NCBI GenBank assembly: GCA_019314375.1 | Contig: JAFCZJ010000040.1 | Span: 31,149-95,148, forward strand | From: Deltaproteobacteria bacterium | GTDB taxonomy: Bacteria > Myxococcota > B64-G9 | Direction: 5' to 3' | DNA length: 64,000 bases | In this document: positions 8,696 to 16,337 of the stretch, in pieces | Position numbering within the stretch: the first letter of the stretch is position 1 | How the letters are laid out: the number at the start of each line of letters is the position of its first letter | Position numbers and translations under genes: made by a program | Notes under the pieces: model-generated | Told to the model about the DNA's origin: nothing | The model's input: the letters and a program-made list of their open reading frames with translations, nothing else | Databases searched by the model: none

Positions 8696-8798
8696 TTTCC
8701 CAGAGCCGAGTTGAAAATTCATGATGAGGACGATAGACAGTGAAGCAGGCCAAGTCAAACTTGATGCCGCCGGGCCGCATGGCGCGTCAGTCATGGAC
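8696..8798 (+). repeat. Duplicated promoter/leader block, copy 1
   Basis: About 100 bp that align closely with 12181-12283, including identical GTGAAGCAGGCCAAGTCAA. In both copies an ATG-GAC lies 97 bases from the left end, and both lie downstream of a divergent minus-strand lipoprotein gene. Copy 1 has lost the purine-rich ribosome-binding site seen in copy 2. It marks the left edge of a broken gene duplicate that now encloses the kinase gene. Confidence 0.75.
8711..8739 (+). promoter_or_regulatory. Sigma70-type promoter, copy 1
   Basis: TTGAAA (8711-8716), a 17-bp spacer and TAGACA (8734-8739). The same boxes and spacing are preserved at 12196-12224 despite changes in the spacer, which supports a real promoter. 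It lies about 175 bp upstream of the kinase GTG and may now drive that gene. Confidence 0.55.
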
Positions 8799-8870
8799 AT
8801 CCGTACTCCCGGCAGTCATGCATATGAATTCAGGGAAATCGCTCGATTTTCAGCTACCAGCCAGAATTGA
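8793..8870 (+). pseudogene. 5' fragment of a duplicate of the 12278-13156 gene
   Basis: The ATG aligned with the start of the gene at 12278 opens a frame of only 25 codons ending in TGA. Its translation keeps M-D at the start and a weak match later (ARFSAT against KRFGTA), then diverges. With the 3' fragment after the kinase gene it looks like the remains of a second copy. The match beyond the first two codons is weak, so the fragment limits are approximate. Confidence 0.4.
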
Positions 8871-8914
8871 AAATAGATCTATCAAAACCGGAAAATGCTC
8901 AATAGGATCTCACC

Positions 8915-10825
8915 GTGACTAGAAACCAGAAATTATTTGGTGGTTACATTCTCGAAGAGCGCATCACCCGGGGTGGCATGGCCGAAGTCTATTTGGCCAC
9001 ACGGCAAGGCCCGGAAGGCTTTAATAAACAGGTGGCCATCAAGCGCATCCTGGACCACCTCACCGACCAGGCCGACTTCCGTACGATGTTCTTGGACGAA
9101 GGCCGCCTGGTGGCCCAACTAAGTCACCCCAACATCGTCCAAATCTTCGACATGGGTGAAGTCGATGACCGTCTGTTCTTGGCCATGGAATTCATTGACG
9201 GCCTGAACCTGGCCCAAGTGCTCAAAATCTGCCGAAGCAAAGGCGTTCGCCTGCCCGTTCGCTTGGCCTGCCATATCGCGAAGGAAGCTGCCCTGGGCCT
9301 GGACTACGCCCACAACTTCAAAGACAAAAACGACGAAGCCCTTAATATCATCCACCGGGATATCAGCCCACAGAACATCATGCTAACCCATGACGGCGTA
9401 GTAAAAATCGTCGACTTCGGTATCGCCAAGGCCGCCACGAACCTGTATCGAACCCAAACGGTCTCCATCAAGGGCAAGCTGCGATATATGTCACCGGAAC
9501 AAATCGAGACCAAGATCAAGCTGGATCGCCGTACGGATGTATACTCTACCGGAGTCGTCCTGTTCGAAATGCTGACCATGCAAGCGCCCCACCAGGCGAC
9601 GAGCGACCTGGAGTTGATGACCAAAATCGTTCGCAAGCCCGCGCCCGATCCCAGAGAATTCGTGAGCGACCTGTCGGCGAACTTGGCCCGAATCGTCAAT
9701 CACTCCCTGGAACGTAATCGCAAAAATCGCTTTCCCGACTGCCGCCAACTCCAGGTTGCACTTCTGGAGCACATCCGGAAAAACTCCGCCCCAGTGGACA
9801 ACTACGATCTAAGTGAATTCCTCAACGAATTGACCGGTCATGGACACTCCCCCGCCGAAAAAAACAAACATTCGACAGCCAGTGCAATTATGCCCGATTC
9901 CCTGGATTACATTGGGAAGGGTTCGACCGCTCCGAAATTGAGACGCAACGACCCAGCAGGGGGGGGCGGATCTAAAACGATATGGATTGGCCTGACGATT
10001 TGCTTATCAATCGCAAGCTTGTTGGTGTTGTGGCTTCTTGCAGAAGGGGGACCGGGCACGGCAAAACCCACCAAGCAATCCACTTTTCAAGAACTGAATT
10101 TCGATAGAGCAACAATTGACAAGAAGCGGGCTGAGGCATCCTTCTTCTCGCACTGGAATCGTGGTCGCCGATTTGCAAAAGATCCGGCCATGATCTACGA
10201 GGCGCTCAAAGAAATGGAAAAGGCAGCCGAATTGGACGGGAGCTTTGAACTGGACGAAAAGACCAGGAAAAATCTCCAAGCTCGGCTCGCCGAAATCCGG
10301 GCAGGTGTAATTGATCTAGAAAGGCAGAATCATGAGGCGCTGAAAAGGGCAGACCAAGCAGAAATCGACCAGAAGAAACAACATCAAAATGACTTGAGAA
10401 TTCTGAAAAAACGGGAACAAGAGAGGAAGGAACTCATCACGAGTGTCATGACGAGATCGACGGAATACTGGGAGAAAAAGGCGGAAGCAGCCAAACGAAG
10501 ACCAAGTACGGAACAACAGGGTTATACAAACCCAGTCATCATGAACTACGTTAACGCAGGTGTCAGATCGCTCACCGAGGGCCGCCCCAAAAAGGCCATC
10601 ACCATGTTCAGAAGTGCTCTGGCATTTAGCCCGAAGACCATTGAAATCTACTTCCTATTGGCGGAAGCTTACAACCTCGACAACAACGGACCCTTGGCAT
10701 ATGAGTACTATCGCCTATTCATAGAAGAATGCCCCAAATGTACTGGCGCTGCATCCGTAAAGTTAATGCTCCGGGAAGACTTCGAGAATTGGCACATCTT
10801 GGTTCAGGACCGGTGGACGCCCTGA
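8915..10825 (+). CDS. Ser/Thr protein kinase with membrane anchor and TPR domain
   Basis: Residues 10-290 are a Hanks-type kinase: glycine loop ITRGGMAEVY, Lys in VAIKRI, catalytic HRDISPQN near 147 and Mg-binding VDFGIAKA near 167. A linker and one transmembrane helix (about 357-380) follow, then a charged coiled-coil-like stretch and TPR units at about 549-605 (PKKAITMFRSALAFSPKTIE). The kinase would be cytoplasmic and the TPR part extracytoplasmic. The start is GTG with AGGAT upstream. The gene sits between the two ends of a broken duplicate of the gene at 12278, so it appears to have been inserted there. Its C-terminal half is AT-richer than its neighbours. Confidence 0.88.
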   Translation: MTRNQKLFGGYILEERITRGGMAEVYLATRQGPEGFNKQVAIKRILDHLTDQADFRTMFLDEGRLVAQLSHPNIVQIFDMGEVDDRLFLAMEFIDGLNLAQVLKICRSKGVRLPVRLACHIAKEAALGLDYAHNFKDKNDEALNIIHRDISPQNIMLTHDGVVKIVDFGIAKAATNLYRTQTVSIKGKLRYMSPEQIETKIKLDRRTDVYSTGVVLFEMLTMQAPHQATSDLELMTKIVRKPAPDPREFVSDLSANLARIVNHSLERNRKNRFPDCRQLQVALLEHIRKNSAPVDNYDLSEFLNELTGHGHSPAEKNKHSTASAIMPDSLDYIGKGSTAPKLRRNDPAGGGGSKTIWIGLTICLSIASLLVLWLLAEGGPGTAKPTKQSTFQELNFDRATIDKKRAEASFFSHWNRGRRFAKDPAMIYEALKEMEKAAELDGSFELDEKTRKNLQARLAEIRAGVIDLERQNHEALKRADQAEIDQKKQHQNDLRILKKREQERKELITSVMTRSTEYWEKKAEAAKRRPSTEQQGYTNPVIMNYVNAGVRSLTEGRPKKAITMFRSALAFSPKTIEIYFLLAEAYNLDNNGPLAYEYYRLFIEECPKCTGAASVKLMLREDFENWHILVQDRWTP

Positions 10826-10826
10826 C

Positions 10827-10952
10827 CGCCACAGGCACTTTTTCTCCATGAGCATCGACAAGGTCAGCGGCGAGACTCGCGACGTGGCGACCGGCCACGA
10901 GATCCCGGCTGACGAAGAATCGGGGGACTGGGACGAGGAGCCCATGGGGTAA
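10827..10952 (+). pseudogene. 3' fragment of a duplicate of the 12278-13156 gene
   Basis: From the second base after the kinase stop codon, 41 codons read HFFSMSIDKVSGETRDV and so on to a TAA. They match the C-terminus of the gene at 12278-13156 (HFFSMTIDKVSGEIRNV, ending in acidic residues before the stop) in the same frame. No start codon or leader lies in front, so it is a remnant; a 34-codon ATG frame inside it is unlikely to be a gene. Confidence 0.7.
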
Positions 10953-10969
10953 GCAAGGATATTTAACGC

Positions 10970-12160
10970 CTATAGCGTCATGAACCAATTGATACAAAGC
11001 TCATTAATTTTCGCACTGTAGTGACTGCAATGAAGCGCATCGGGAAAGCTCTCGTGGACGCAGTGATGCGCATCATCGGCGTCGAGGAGTTGGCAAAAAC
11101 CGGCGAAGGGCACGCCGTCCACCACATCGTTTTCGCAGCGCTTGTCCAGATCATCCGCCCAAAAACCGCCTTCGGTGATCAGCTTCCAATGAGGCACGGC
11201 AAAATCCCCCGCCGTCACACCATCGGAAAAAACGAAGTCCCCATTCTCCTCGACGACGATGGAGTCGAAGGACACGCAGTCGCCCTCGGCGCAATCTCCT
11301 GCGTAAGGGATATGAACATGCGCGGGATCGCAGGCGCACTGACCTTGCGGACTGTCCTGGCAGGCATGGCCCGGCACCGGCTGGACCACCGTATACGCAT
11401 GGACGATGCGCCGATGCCGACCTGCACATGACGGGCCCGTACCCTCGCCGACAAAACGATCCTGCCTGCCGATATTTACCACCCCATCGCTCATGCAGAC
11501 CGCGGTCTTCCGACTGCCCAACCAAAGGGCATCCTGTTCGTAGCGGGCCGCCACCACCGGATAGCGGGTAGCGCCCATGCTGCATCCCCCCATCAATAGG
11601 TTCTCACCGTTCCAAACAGCCAGATCACCCCCAGGACGCAGGCTCTGAAAAAGCGAATCCATCACCGCTTCGTCACGCTCCGGTGCCCCCAGCGAGCCGG
11701 GCAGGATCTCTCCTGGATATATGGGTTGAACGCAGGCGGTGACGAAACCGGGCTGCGCGGCCAAAATTTCGTCTGACATCTCGGCGAAGCCCTCCAGGTC
11801 ACAATGCACCGCGGCCCAGAACAAAAAAAGATCGTCACAGGGCCGCTCCGGCGAGCAGACATCAGCGCGATAGCGAATGCGAAGCTGACAGGCACCGCAT
11901 AGGGGATCATCAGCATGGGCACCCTCGCAACGCAGATTGAAGGCCTTGCATTCTTCGAGATAGATCGCCGCCGTATCCACCACACGCGCCGCTTGATCTG
12001 CCCCGGGGCCCGCGTCGTCACCGGCGTCCAATCCAGCATCCACCGAATCACCAGCATCCAGGCCGGCGTCTGTTGTCGGTCCGTCGCCATCCGAACAGGC
12101 CACGGGCACCCAGACCGCGAAAAGCAACCCGGACAGGATCAATACTCCACGCCACATCAA
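10970..12160 (-). CDS. Asp/Ala/Gly-linker lipoprotein, possible alpha/beta hydrolase
   Basis: The 396-residue product has a lipoprotein signal (P-V-A-C), then a DAGLDAG-type linker typical of Myxococcota surface lipoproteins, then a cysteine-rich globular part. Near the middle, LMGGCSMGA has the G-x-S-x-G form of a hydrolase nucleophile elbow. Asp residues and C-terminal histidines (DDAHHCVHE, HCSHYS) could complete a triad. The many cysteines suggest disulphides outside the cytoplasm. GAGGTG lies upstream of a double ATG. An esterase is the best guess, unproven. It is divergent from the operon at 12278. Confidence 0.6.
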   Translation of the reverse strand: MMWRGVLILSGLLFAVWVPVACSDGDGPTTDAGLDAGDSVDAGLDAGDDAGPGADQAARVVDTAAIYLEECKAFNLRCEGAHADDPLCGACQLRIRYRADVCSPERPCDDLFLFWAAVHCDLEGFAEMSDEILAAQPGFVTACVQPIYPGEILPGSLGAPERDEAVMDSLFQSLRPGGDLAVWNGENLLMGGCSMGATRYPVVAARYEQDALWLGSRKTAVCMSDGVVNIGRQDRFVGEGTGPSCAGRHRRIVHAYTVVQPVPGHACQDSPQGQCACDPAHVHIPYAGDCAEGDCVSFDSIVVEENGDFVFSDGVTAGDFAVPHWKLITEGGFWADDLDKRCENDVVDGVPFAGFCQLLDADDAHHCVHESFPDALHCSHYSAKINELCINWFMTL

Positions 12161-12180
12161 AACACCTCACTCTGCCAATC

Positions 12181-12283
12181 TTTCCCCGAGCCAAGTTGAA
12201 AATTCATGTTCGGGACGATAGACAGTGAAGCAGGCCAAGTCAACCTGAAGCCGACGGGCCGCGGCAGGGGGCTCTCCATGGAC
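12181..12283 (+). repeat. Duplicated promoter/leader block, copy 2
   Basis: Partner of the block at 8696-8798. This copy leads into an intact gene and keeps the purine-rich CAGGGGG just before the ATG at 12278, so it is the functional arrangement. Confidence 0.75.
12196..12224 (+). promoter_or_regulatory. Sigma70-type promoter, copy 2
   Basis: TTGAAA (12196-12201), a 17-bp spacer and TAGACA (12219-12224), about 55 bp before the start codon of the two-gene operon at 12278-16200. Its conservation in the copy at 8711-8739 supports it. Confidence 0.6.
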
Positions 12284-13156
12284 CCAATTTCAGCAGAAGA
12301 CAAAGACTTCCTGCACGAGAATTTCAAGCGATTCGGCACAGCCTGGGATGGGGGCCTGACGGATTTACAGAAACAGTATTTCATCCGAATAGAAAAAACC
12401 GAAGAGGCCTTCGAATTAAACCTTCGCCATCGGTCCAGGGCGGCGGTCTCTTATGTGGTGACCGTGGATCGGGAAACCGGCGGCATGTCCAATACCGGGG
12501 AGCAACTTCCCGAGGCCAGGGCCTTGAATGCAGAAGAGCTGGACAAAGCGGACGAAGTACTGCGCGCATCCAAGAGTTTGTGGCTGCTTGAACCCGACAA
12601 CCAAAAAGTAATTCGCCTGAACCTTCGAGATGGAATCGAGGCCTTGGCCCAAGACCCCCGGCTGGCAAGTCACTTCTACAACGGCCGGGAGCAACTCTTG
12701 CCCTGCAAGGTGGAAAGTCGGATGCTCGACGGGATCGCCGTCTTGTATTTCGTCAACCCGGAATGGGGTGGGGAGTTGTTCTGTGTGGCGATCGAGCTGA
12801 ACGACGAGCGAATTGTGGACGTTGCATACGTGGACCTGCCGCCCCCGAAATTCAAACTTCTGGGCCCAAAGGAAAGAACCTTTTTCGACAAGTCCCTGCG
12901 GAAGCACGGAGACTTCGGTGTCTACGGAAATTTAAAATCGGGTTTTCCGAAGCTGGTACGAGACTTCGATGTATGCATCGACGAAGACGAAAAAGACTAC
13001 CACCTCGAAGCCAGCCCCAAAGACGGCCACGGGCATTTTTTCTCCATGACCATCGACAAGGTCAGCGGCGAGATTCGCAACGTGATGGCCGGCCACGAGG
13101 ACTCCCTCGATTACGATGATGAACCGGCGGATTTCGACGAAGAGCCCCCAGAGTGA
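12278..13156 (+). CDS. Hypothetical protein with repeated PepSY-like units
   Basis: I start at ATG 12278, which follows CAGGGGGCTCTCC; an upstream in-frame ATG at 12206 lies inside the promoter and has no ribosome-binding site. The 292-residue protein has no signal peptide. It contains at least two similar stretches, YVVTVDRETGGMSN and FFSMTIDKVSGEIRN, which resemble the strand-turn-strand end of PepSY-type domains (V-x-V-D-x-x-T-G). The C-terminus is strongly acidic. Its stop overlaps a GTG start option of the next gene, so the two are probably one operon. A broken second copy surrounds the kinase gene upstream. Function is unknown. Confidence 0.65.
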   Translation: MDPISAEDKDFLHENFKRFGTAWDGGLTDLQKQYFIRIEKTEEAFELNLRHRSRAAVSYVVTVDRETGGMSNTGEQLPEARALNAEELDKADEVLRASKSLWLLEPDNQKVIRLNLRDGIEALAQDPRLASHFYNGREQLLPCKVESRMLDGIAVLYFVNPEWGGELFCVAIELNDERIVDVAYVDLPPPKFKLLGPKERTFFDKSLRKHGDFGVYGNLKSGFPKLVRDFDVCIDEDEKDYHLEASPKDGHGHFFSMTIDKVSGEIRNVMAGHEDSLDYDDEPADFDEEPPE

Positions 13157-13212
13157 GCAGGGACTCGACACCTGAGCTTGTTGGCGCACCTTCACCGGAA
13201 AATGAGGTAGAC

Positions 13213-16200
13213 ATGGCCGGCGACAAACGCAAACCCACCCTCTGGATCTTTCTCGCCTTCATCATCTTGGCCGCGGCCATAGCTGCCTTCTTCTTCATCA
13301 AATGCGACAAGCCGCCCCCGAAAATCCGCGCCGGTTTCGACTATTTTGAGGCCAAGGCCGGCGAGCTGGGCAAAGACAGAAGCCGCGTATTGGCCTTTGT
13401 GCACGATGACGTTTTGACCCTGCCCTATCGAGGACAGGTCAAAGGTCCCCTTGGCGCTCTCTGGGATACTGCTGGCTCGCCCGAAGAAAAACTGGCCCTG
13501 GCCGAAGCCCTGCTCGCCCATTGCGAAGATGACGACGTGGAGATCCAAGACGTGATCGGCAAGTCACCCAAGCTTGCCGACTCGCCTGATGCCAAGCGAC
13601 TTTACAAAATCCGCATCAGCCACCGCCTCTTCCTGCCTCAAGGCGCAACCGCAAAAGACACCTTGGTCTTCGACGGTCCAATCCGAGATCTGGTCGGCGA
13701 GCATCAATCCATCGGGGTGCCCAAAATCGGCACGACCCGCCTGCAGATCCGTGGGGCTCAGCCAAAAACCATTGATCTGTCCTGCATCGGCGGCATCGGC
13801 GAGGCCCTGGTTTTCGAGGTCGAAGGGCCGGGTCGCGCCAAACCCCAGATCGTGCTCCGCGAACTCTGGCGAGCCGACAATCAGGCGGGTGCGCGCCTTC
13901 CCTTGAAAGGGGATCTCCACGAATTTGTCGTGCTGCCCAGCCGCATCAGCCCCTGGGTGCGGAAAAAAGAAGAACTCACGTTAAAAGCTGCTGGCGTGGA
14001 GAAGTCCGATGCGGGCAAACAGTACCTCGGACTCTTAGACTACTGCCTTGATGCAGATGAGCGGCTGGCCAAACTGGAGGCCGGACTCGACGTTCGGGCC
14101 AGCTTCAAGACCCCGCGCATTCTCTTTTTGTCCAAGCACAACCTGCCCAAGGCCTTCGGCGGCCCCATGTATAGCTTCGATCTGCGCCTCAACCGGGCGG
14201 ACTTCATCGGAGCCAAGGAAGTTCAGGCATACCAGGCCACCGAAATTCGCGCCTTCCACGAAGCGGGCCTGGAACAAGCCTTCATGGAGCGCTGGACCGG
14301 CAAGCCAACCACCTCGGCCTTCGACATTTTCGGCCGCCTTCGGGATGATTTTCCCAACCATCCTCAACGCCGCATCAAGCTCATCTCAGACGCGCTACAC
14401 CACATGCGACAGGCAGGCGGTCCGGAGGCTTTGGCCACCTTCCAAACCCAGAGCGGAAGCAAACCCGTCATCCGGGTCAAGCGAGGAGAAAAGAAGGCTT
14501 TCCATATCAGCGGCCCGGCCTTGGACGCAGACATGCTCAAGACCCTGACCGAGCACGGCATGCCCCTGCCCGAACAGGATGAAAAACTCGAAGGCGAAGT
14601 CGACGACCCGGCGAAAGCAGCCATCCTGATCGAAAACGGCTTATTGGCGGCACAGGGTTCCCAGGCCACGGCCTTTAACTTCTTGCTGGAGACGAAGGTC
14701 GATTTGGCGAGTGCAGATGCCATCTTTGCGCCGGGCAGCATCTTGCGCATCCACAACAAGGCCACCGGCGGCGACGCCTGGATACGCTTCACCCAGACCC
14801 ACGGAGATCTGACCTTCGACTTCCGCGTCTGGAACTCCAGCATCTCCATTCCCGGCTCCCTGCGGCTGACAACCAAGGCACGGACAGAATCAAAAACAAT
14901 AGGCAAGTATTGGTTTGACAAGAATCTCACCTATGACGACAAGGTGAAACTCATCATCCCCGGGCCCACCTATCGCAGCCTAAAAGAGGGCAACCCTGGT
15001 GACTACATCATGTCCGACAAAGGAAAAGAAAGCGCAAGAACCTTACAGTTCGTCAAAGCTGACATCCTGTCTATTCCGGTTAACGGTCAAGCTGAAGACT
15101 TTCCAGTCTTGGAATGCAAACGAGACGACAACTCGGTCATCATCCTCGACGATCCAAACTTACCCATCATCAACATCGACCGAACGCAGTACATCTCCAC
15201 ATCGATCAAGGGTCGCCTGACCGACAAAAAGGGCGTGGGCATCGGCGGAGCGCAAATCGCCATGAAGGGAAAAGGCGTCACCGTATCCACCTGGCTCGAC
15301 GGCTCCTTCACGCTTCCGCCTGCCCCCGAACACATCTACGGGCCGGTCAAGGTCCGGGTGAACAAGGATGGCGAGCTCTGGGGTGAGGTGGACGTAGACC
15401 TGTCCGCGCCGGGACGCGAGACCGTGCAAATCCAGATTCCGCGAAAACGCATGGAGGTGGTCTGGATCACGCCCGAGGGTGCCGGGCTGGAAAAACTTAA
15501 AATCTCAGCCGAGGCCACGCGCCACATCAAGCGCCACCTGGCCTCCGGCCTCTACGCGGCCGTTCCTGAGCGCATGCTGCGAATGGGCGGGCAAGAAACT
15601 TTAGCCTACTTCGCCTTTGACTCAAAAGACGGCCACGTCATCGCCGTCTCCGAAGACGGCCTGCACAGCAGCGGAGCGGATCTGAAAGAGGCATTCAATA
15701 ATGTCGCCAACTTCGCCAAAGAGAAATATGACGAGTTCAACAAGGGGGTAGAAGGTCACCTGAAAGATGCCGCCAAAGATGGCCTGGACAAGCTCATCAA
15801 CAAGACAGGCATTGACGAAGAAGTGGCCCGGGCCCTGGCCTCCATCGCCGCGGACTTAATTGACAGCAAAGGCGAGATGGGCATGATCTCAACCCTGCAT
15901 GGCTTTCGGGGATCCTTGACGGCCATGTATGGCTACAGCCGTCACCGCATCGGCCAGGATGACAAAGGCGATCACAAACTGGCCATCCTCAACACCCTGA
16001 GAGAAATGGACGCCTGGGCCCACGGTACCGACATGTTCTCCGGGGCCGAAGACTCTACGGGTGGTCACATCGCAGGCAAGCTGGAGTCCGCCTTGAACGA
16101 TCGCATCAATGGCATTTCGGGCCCGGCGGCCCGAGCTTGCTTCAAGATGGGCTATCTTTCGGCGGTCATGCACCTGAATTTGGAATTCGGAAAGCCTTAA
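13213..16200 (+). CDS. Large membrane-anchored protein of unknown function
   Basis: About 995 residues from the ATG preceded by GAGGT; an alternative GTG at 13153 overlaps the upstream stop codon and adds 20 residues. After a short basic start, one hydrophobic segment (LWIFLAFIILAAAIAAFFFI, then K-C) anchors it in the membrane. Most of the chain looks extracytoplasmic. Around residues 670-740 is a carboxypeptidase-regulatory-like fold (SIKGRLTDKKGVGIGGAQI, then DGSFTLPP). The C-terminal 200 residues are helical, with no motif I recognise. It is coupled to the preceding PepSY-like gene and ends just before a hairpin at 16201. Confidence 0.6.
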   Translation: MAGDKRKPTLWIFLAFIILAAAIAAFFFIKCDKPPPKIRAGFDYFEAKAGELGKDRSRVLAFVHDDVLTLPYRGQVKGPLGALWDTAGSPEEKLALAEALLAHCEDDDVEIQDVIGKSPKLADSPDAKRLYKIRISHRLFLPQGATAKDTLVFDGPIRDLVGEHQSIGVPKIGTTRLQIRGAQPKTIDLSCIGGIGEALVFEVEGPGRAKPQIVLRELWRADNQAGARLPLKGDLHEFVVLPSRISPWVRKKEELTLKAAGVEKSDAGKQYLGLLDYCLDADERLAKLEAGLDVRASFKTPRILFLSKHNLPKAFGGPMYSFDLRLNRADFIGAKEVQAYQATEIRAFHEAGLEQAFMERWTGKPTTSAFDIFGRLRDDFPNHPQRRIKLISDALHHMRQAGGPEALATFQTQSGSKPVIRVKRGEKKAFHISGPALDADMLKTLTEHGMPLPEQDEKLEGEVDDPAKAAILIENGLLAAQGSQATAFNFLLETKVDLASADAIFAPGSILRIHNKATGGDAWIRFTQTHGDLTFDFRVWNSSISIPGSLRLTTKARTESKTIGKYWFDKNLTYDDKVKLIIPGPTYRSLKEGNPGDYIMSDKGKESARTLQFVKADILSIPVNGQAEDFPVLECKRDDNSVIILDDPNLPIINIDRTQYISTSIKGRLTDKKGVGIGGAQIAMKGKGVTVSTWLDGSFTLPPAPEHIYGPVKVRVNKDGELWGEVDVDLSAPGRETVQIQIPRKRMEVVWITPEGAGLEKLKISAEATRHIKRHLASGLYAAVPERMLRMGGQETLAYFAFDSKDGHVIAVSEDGLHSSGADLKEAFNNVANFAKEKYDEFNKGVEGHLKDAAKDGLDKLINKTGIDEEVARALASIAADLIDSKGEMGMISTLHGFRGSLTAMYGYSRHRIGQDDKGDHKLAILNTLREMDAWAHGTDMFSGAEDSTGGHIAGKLESALNDRINGISGPAARACFKMGYLSAVMHLNLEFGKP

Positions 16201-16219
16201 GTGTCCGATTTCCGGACAC
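16201..16219 (+). terminator. Hairpin after the large membrane protein
   Basis: GTGTCCG-ATTTC-CGGACAC is a perfect 7-bp stem with a 5-base loop immediately after the TAA. No T-run follows, so it may be a Rho-assisted stop or an mRNA 3' stabiliser rather than a full intrinsic terminator. Confidence 0.35.
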
Positions 16220-16325
16220 GGCCCTCCATGACTCCAGATCGGCCTGCTGACACTAAAGCCTGAGAATTCAGCGAGATAGACAACAACACCGCCCGACACA
16301 AGCCAACTGGCACGATGCCTGCTAG

Positions 16326-16337
16326 TATAAATCACCC
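16326..16337 (+). promoter_or_regulatory. -10 element placing the recQ start at the ATG
   Basis: TATAAA at 16326-16331 is followed by six bases and then the recQ ATG at 16338, so the expected +1 is the A of the start codon. No Shine-Dalgarno sequence is present. This is the geometry of a leaderless mRNA. The GG-N10-GC pattern at 16309-16322 also resembles a sigma54 core but would leave only a few bases before the ATG. Confidence 0.45.

Noticed and set aside
16308..16322. Sigma54 promoter for recQ (GG-N10-GC)
   Set aside because: It would place the transcript start about four bases before the ATG, and a better -10 box sits beside it; kept only as a note.
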